The position numbers and the translations under genes are program-made. 64,000 nt of DNA from Callorhinus ursinus (lineage: Eukaryota; Chordata; Mammalia; Carnivora; Otariidae), in NCBI RefSeq assembly GCF_003265705.1, contig NW_020312848.1, forward strand, positions 57,375,737-57,439,736, written 5' to 3'. This document shows positions 60,212 to 64,000 of this stretch, piece after piece. The notes beneath the pieces are model-generated. The model did not search any database. It was not told where the DNA came from and saw only the letters and a program-made list of their open reading frames with translations. The stretch's first letter is position 1. Each line of letters opens with the position of its first letter.

Positions 60212-60428
60212 AAAATGATCATTCTGGGAGCACCTGGGTGGCTCAGTCAGTTAAGCATCTGTCTTTGGCTGAGGTCATGATCTCAGGATCTGGGGAATCT
60301 GCTTCTCCCTCTCCTTCTGCCCCTGTCCCTGCTCCTTCTCTCTCTCTCTCTCTTTCTCTCTCTCACTCTCTCTCAAATAAATAAATAAAATCTTTAAAAG
60401 TAAATAAATAAAAAAAATGATCATTCTG
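60212..60428 (+). mobile_element. Can-SINE with TSD, B box deleted
   Basis: Plus-strand SINE 60227-60413: head GAGCACCTGGGTGGCTCAG, then ATCTCAGGATCTGGGGAATC directly into the TC-rich part. The B-box region and following ~35 bp are gone. The 15-bp TSD aaaatgatcattctg is perfect at 60212-60226 and 60414-60428. Confidence 0.97.
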
Positions 60429-61210
60429 ACTGCTTGGGTAGAAGTAGACAGTAGGGGGCATGGGTGGAATCAGGAAATTGGTCAGGAAGCCACTATAATT
60501 TAAGCTAGAGTTGTTGGAGGCTTAGACCAAGGCTGGGAATAGTGTAGGTGGTGAGAAGTCATGAGTATTTGCATGTTCTGAAAGTAGAGCTGACAGAATT
60601 TGGTGAAATATCATACATGAGGTGTAGAAATAAAAGGCTTTAAGCTAGAGCAATGGAATTGAAATTAACTGAGATGGGGGAAACCTTGAAAAGCAACCGG
60701 TTTGTTTGAGAGTAGAAATCAGAACACTGGTTTTGGTTAAGTTATATTTTGGCTTTGATATGGAAGTAGAGATTTTATACAGATGGTTTGGATATCTGAG
60801 TCTGATTTGTTAGGAGAGGTCCTGGACAGAAACAACAATCTGGGAGTTATAATCATGTAGAAGGTGTTTAAAGCTATGAGACAGGATAAAGTCATCAAAG
60901 GAGTAACTAGATAGAAATGAGGAGTAAGAAATGAGCCAATGACACTTTATCATATGTGGTTGGAGAATGGAGTAGATCTAGAAAAAGAAGCTGAGAAGAA
61001 ACATTAGTAGGAGAGGGGGAGGACCAGGAAGATAAGGGGGTCAAGGAAACCAAATGAATGAACACTCCTTGTACTAAGAAGTGCTGATGTACAGGTAAGA
61101 TGAAAACTGAGAATTCACCATTAGCGATAGCTGTATGGAGAACATCATTGCCTCTGTTAAGATTGTTGTTAGCAGAGTGGTCAGAGAGGATGGGAGGACA
61201 ACAATGAGAA

Positions 61211-61560
61211 ATAATGATTACAAACAACTGCCCTGAAGAATTTTGCTATGGGGTACTGCCTGGAAGGAAGTGGGGCTAAAAATACTTCCAGTTTCGTTCA
61301 TCCATGTTTTTAAATTATATTTTTTAAGATAGGAGAAATAGTACATCTTTATGTTAATAAAATGATCCAGTATGGAGGAAAAAATAGATTATGTGCAGAG
61401 TGGGGTGAAGGGGTATTGTTGAGTAGTGATCTCTGTAGGTTAGAAGTGTTGGGATCTAGTGCAAAAGTGGGAATTTAGCAAATAATAGGAATTGGAAGCC
61501 TATATACTTAAGCTGCTATTTGAGCCCTAAAAAGGAGAAGGAGGCATTCATTTAATTAAT
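61211..61560. other. unassigned sequence
   Basis: May be further L2 but not readable with confidence. Confidence 0.35.
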
Positions 61561-61795
61561 TTTTTAAAAAATTTATTTATATTAAGTTGTTATTTAAATT
61601 CCAGTTAACATACACTTTAATATTAGTTTCAGGTGTACAATATAGTGATTCAACACTTCCATATATCATCCAATGGTCATCACAACAAGTGCACTCCTTA
61701 ATCCGCATCACCTATTTAACCCCCCCCAACCCATCTCCCTTCTGGTAACCATCAGTTGGTTCTCTATAGTTAAAAGTGTTTCTCTAGAAAGGGAG
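61561..61795 (-). mobile_element. older carnivore L1 3' UTR
   Basis: TTAAATTCCAGTTAACATAC, TTAGTTTCAGGTGTACAATA, GTGCACTCCTTAATCCGC and TGGTAACCATCAGTTGGTTC are the antisense 3' UTR of a carnivore L1 lineage older than the 7-9 kb copies. It is 5'-truncated and the TSD is uncertain. Confidence 0.9.
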
Positions 61796-64000
61796 AAATG
61801 TAAATACCTCAAATAGACTAGTATTTTATTTTGTACTTTGCATTTCTAGTCATTGGAGGCATTTTACTGCATTTCCTTTTTTATGCTATTTTCATCTGAT
61901 TTGATATCAGAGTGATGCTCAATTCATAAAGTCAATTTGCAACCTATCCAAATTTTTTGCTTGTTGAAGAATTGTTTCCATATTATATAGCAACAGATGG
62001 AAATGAGTTTATATTTGGGAGAAGAGAAAGCTTCATTGGTCAGAAATAAGATTATCCCTTGAGAAATCGAGAGAATATGTGATATCTAGATAACTACTCT
62101 GTGCTCATTAAGTACTGATATACTATAAGGATGTCTGCCTGGCTCCACCATTTGGAGATTGCCTTTTCACTCTCTTTGTGTTCATATAGCTCTAGACAAC
62201 TATATGGACAAAATGCTAGTCTATCTCACTCTGGTCAGTCATGGTGATAAGACCAGAGAACACTCACTCAAGCTGAATCAAAGTTTCTACCTTGGGAATT
62301 AGGAAATTACATTCATTCCAACATTGACCAGTCTCTTAAATAATAATGTAACAGCTTGGGAAATGTGGAAGAGCCACGTGTTATGTCGTTTGAACTGGCA
62401 AGCAAAAATTTCATCCAGAAGTACATGGAAGATTACAGAACTATTAGGGAATCAAAGATGAAAGATGCAGAGAACATTTGTAGATGCAGAGAATATGAGA
62501 TTTTCATGGTTGCCCATTGCTGTGTTCAAGTAGATTTCTCAAGCCTGATCTAGTGTTCTAGAAGATATTCTGTATCTTCATGGAATTAAGAAAGAAATGG
62601 AATACTGTGACTAATGAGACAACACACTCATGTAGTGAGGGAAATTTTCAATGACACTGACATGGGAGGTAGAAGTATACAGATGGGGAGTCGAGTTTCA
62701 GTTGTGCCCAGAATTGACAAGTTTTCAGTCAAGAAGTTGAAGACATAAGGGGTTTTCAGAGAGCACAGTTAGGAGAATCCAAAAGTGGCTAATAGCAGGG
62801 TAATAGTCAGAAAAGCTAACCACAGAGAAGCATTGGTGATTCCATACTGGATTAGATAGATGGAAGACAGGATGACATTTTGGTAGGTGACGAATGATAA
62901 TACACAAGAAAAGCATGGACTTGCTGATTGTTCAGTGGAACTGTGATAATTATGTACCATTAACAGAGTCTGACAAACAATTATTTTATAGTATAGTATT
63001 GTTAAAATTTGTCTCCCATTATGTCCTAAAGAAATATCAGCCCTTTTAATCCTCCTTACACTCACTTTCTAATTTCTGAAGGAATAGCTTTGGGGGCAAA
63101 GACCAGGGATGTTCTAAAGGATTCTAAAGGTTCTAAAGGATGGAAGGCTGAGCTCTCCAGTAATGTATGTGAGTCCTCTCCTGAGGATTTCTCTGGCAAG
63201 TCAAACCCAAATACCTAAAGATGAGCTCAATCTTGCAGATTTATTCAATCCACATTCTGAAGATCTTTCACCTGTGAACAGGTAGGAGTTAGGAGAAAGA
63301 GCAACTGATGTCATTGCCGTTTGCTTGTATATTTACTATATCTAATAAAAAGGCTCTCTTTCCATTTTTATAGTCCAGTATCAAGTATTAGGATGAGCCA
63401 TGGAAGTGAGCAAAAAAGAAACAATCTTTCTGTAAATTAAGTTATTCTTCTAAATCATCCTTAGTAATTACCCTAAGGCAATTCATTTACTATTTAAGTA
63501 ATTATTCAATATTTTATTTCAAAATAAAGTTTTGGGCTTTGGAACCAAAAAAAACTTAGTATAACTTTCAACTCTGCTTTTTACACTATAGTAAATTACA
63601 GGAGCCTTAGAGACTCAGTGTCATCATCTGTTAAGGAAGGTCATTTTCTATCTCACAGATTTTTTTCTCTGCAATTAATTACTCAATACATATAATACAC
63701 CTGACAAGAAACTCAACCCAGAGTAACCTCTGATTAAATATTTGGTTTTTTTCCTCACTTCTTAAGCAGCAGCCAGTGGTTATGGGTACCATAGACATTT
63801 CATCATGGATGGGGCTGACTTTTGCTGTGCCCACACTATTTTAGAGTGATCAATTAGTTTGAGGAGAAACAAGCTATTACGTACCCATTTATTTAAATTC
63901 TCAGTTATTTTAATGTTTGGGAGACAGATGATACTGTGGAAAGGAAAATAATTATTTTTTCATCACAGTTCAAAACACCCTAAAGTCTTTGCTCATTTCC
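61796..64000. other. unassigned sequence
   Basis: No gene or clear repeat family was recognised. A small triplication of TTCTAAAGG occurs at about 63113-63139. Confidence 0.45.

Larger units (their letters stand above)
59585..61210 (-). mobile_element. long LINE-2 relic split by two SINEs
   Basis: From its 3' tail (CTGAGTGCTGGAGATACAGC, about 59640) the reverse-complement L2 order continues: GAGGTCAGAGAATGAACAGG, AAGTTTTGAGCAGGAAAGTG, GATCATTCTGACTGCTTGG, TGGGAGTTATAATCATGTAG (RT active-site region, about 60841), and AAGATGAAAACTGAGAATTC. About 1.2 kb of L2 remains without the SINEs. The catalytic Asp codons are lost. Confidence 0.8.

Noticed and set aside
63740..63850. AGCAGCCAGTGGTTATGGG segment resembling a hAT MITE
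   Set aside because: Only a short stretch resembles the remembered consensus; termini and duplication are not visible.
1..64000. Many open frames of 60-118 codons on both strands
   Set aside because: They show no family likeness, no splice or start context and no coding bias. Most fall in AT-rich DNA or are derived from L1, SINE or microsatellite sequence.

Overview
The window is non-coding mammalian DNA from a carnivore, most likely an arctoid (bear, panda or pinniped lineage). The evidence is the repeat content: at least 17 copies of the tRNA-Lys-derived Can-SINE, recognised by its tRNA-like head, TC-rich middle and AAATAAATAAATAAAATCTT end, and several young L1 copies whose 3' UTR ends in the arctoid-type GAATCATGGAACACTACATC stretch. 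The base composition is AT-rich. I found no protein-coding gene, rRNA, functional tRNA, CRISPR array or operon. Species-level assignment is an inference from remembered repeat consensus sequences.

Layout. 1-6.6 kb: mostly unassigned sequence with two MIR relics and a TC/AC microsatellite. 6.6-9.1 kb: two young 5'-truncated L1s in tandem, each with its own target-site duplication (TSD). 9.2-10.1 kb: older L1 pieces, one with an AC microsatellite inside ORF2. 10.75-11.34 kb: a SINE split by a twin-primed L1 and by a second SINE. 11.8-14.1 kb: young L1 3' end next to an ancient L1 ORF1/5' region. 14.1-20.6 kb: largely unassigned, with a MIR, a MER5A-like element and a 115-codon orphan ORF (17884-18228). 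20.6-29.3 kb: SINEs, L1M, L2, an LTR-like repeat and a hAT element. 31.3-34.4 kb: ancient L1M. 36.8-37.6 kb: L2. 39.3-40 kb: second copy of the LTR-like repeat. 40.8-42.8 kb: a 2-kb young L1 inserted into a MIR. 43-45.8 kb: L1MA, MER20 and a tiny twin-primed L1. 50.7-56.2 kb: two retroviral solo LTRs and six SINEs all on the minus strand. 58.3-61.8 kb: L1M, a long L2 split by two SINEs, and an older L1 tail. The remainder is unassigned.

The elements do not form a functional system. Their value is as a layered insertion record: ancient L2/MIR/L1M/hAT copies are interrupted by carnivore LTRs, L1s and Can-SINEs, and TSDs can be read directly at more than a dozen junctions. The hunt turned up no convincing new biological system. 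The most follow-up-worthy items are the nested and twin-primed insertions, an LTR-like family present twice and not confidently named, the orphan ORF at 17.9 kb, and two unique stretches that resemble conserved non-coding DNA. All family names come from memory of consensus sequences, so they should be checked with RepeatMasker.
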